64,000 nt of DNA, taken from assembly GCA_038141705.1 (NCBI GenBank), contig JAYQIQ010000004.1, positions 1,616,474 to 1,680,473 on the forward strand, read 5' to 3'. The notes under the pieces were generated by a model. That model was not told the origin of the DNA, made no database searches, and saw nothing but the letters and a program-made list of their open reading frames with translations. The translations under genes were made by a program, and so were the position numbers. This DNA is from Eutrophomonas brisbanensis. Its GTDB lineage: Bacteria; Pseudomonadota; Gammaproteobacteria; Burkholderiales; Eutrophovitaceae. This document shows, in pieces, positions 63,762-64,000 of this stretch. Positions within the stretch are counted from its first letter, which is position 1. Each line of letters starts with the position of its first letter.

Positions 63762-63793
63762 TTCAAAAAAATAAGGTAGTGCTCTTTTAGCCG

Positions 63794-63814
63794 GTGGCTC
63801 ACGATATGAGCCAC
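63794..63814. terminator. Hairpin after the large phage protein
   Basis: GTGGCTC ACGATAT GAGCCAC forms a 7-base stem 32 bases after the stop, without a T-run. It may be a weak terminator or a processing site. The remaining bases to 64,000 hold only a possible 30-codon frame (63877-63969). Confidence 0.5.
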
Positions 63815-64000
63815 TAGCTCGAGGACATCGAGTGCGGACATTGTGTCTTAGCAATTAAACGCAAAAGTCAGCGCAAATGACGCAAGACAAATGGCCTACA
63901 CATTTGACAGACATCGAGCAGCTGGCGAAAAAAAGCTGGCCCACATTCTCTGTAAGCCAGCTGTATTAAGGTTTGTTGACAATGCTCTAGGCGGCCCTTA

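Noticed and set aside
63877..63969. 30-codon ORF at the window end
   Set aside because: It has no clear ribosome binding site or known match; too short to support alone.
1..64000. tRNA, rRNA or CRISPR arrays
   Set aside because: None could be recognised by eye; very divergent or partial copies cannot be excluded without a covariance search.

Overview
The window reads as a mosaic rather than one smooth chromosome. Positions 1 to about 19,950 are fairly AT-rich and carry a gammaproteobacterial set of genes: pyrD, the N-degron transferases bpt and aat, dapA-bamC, roxA/slyD, and a complete PQQ cofactor locus. That locus holds pqqA, B, C, D and E, an ABC exporter, a second pqqA, a two-component system, cytochrome b561 and a Tat-exported amidohydrolase. 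A HiPIP gene closes this block.

From about 20 to 26.3 kb the DNA becomes GC-rich and accessory. It holds a GlxA-type regulator with a monooxygenase, a complete IS21 element that cuts off a DUF1173 gene, a degenerate integrase and an AlpA-type regulator. From 26.35 to 44.4 kb there is a coherent C2-acid locus, probably betaproteobacterial (inferred from gene content and style). Glycolate oxidase GlcDEF with GlcG, a FadR-type regulator, glyoxylate carboligase, hydroxypyruvate isomerase, tartronate semialdehyde reductase, glycerate 2-kinase, enolase and pyruvate kinase form one route from glycolate to pyruvate. A lactate/glycolate permease and a universal stress protein follow, and an intact IS3 element with a 3-bp target duplication sits between pyk and the permease.

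At about 44.4 kb thiC is cut after roughly 89 codons by a serine-recombinase element. The element carries an S24 repressor with a clear operator, DUF2924 and HTH partners, and a two-gene SMC-like ATPase plus Cap4/DUF4297-like nuclease pair that resembles Lamassu-type phage defence. The nuclease gene is beheaded by a complete IS4-family element (51.70-53.11 kb). A single-strand operon follows: sterol-desaturase-like hydroxylase, small membrane protein, DUF6166, alpha/beta hydrolase, SDR, and TRAP DctP and DctQ. The last 6 kb are phage-like: a small terminase subunit, small unknown genes, a small HELVH protein and the C-terminal part of a large membrane-rich protein.

At least 14 otherwise well-conserved genes carry single-base frameshifts, mostly deletions, including several housekeeping genes. 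The simplest reading is uncorrected sequencing indels rather than mass gene decay. Abrupt joins near 19.95, 58.04 and 61.94 kb could be assembly joins. No tRNA, rRNA or CRISPR array was seen.
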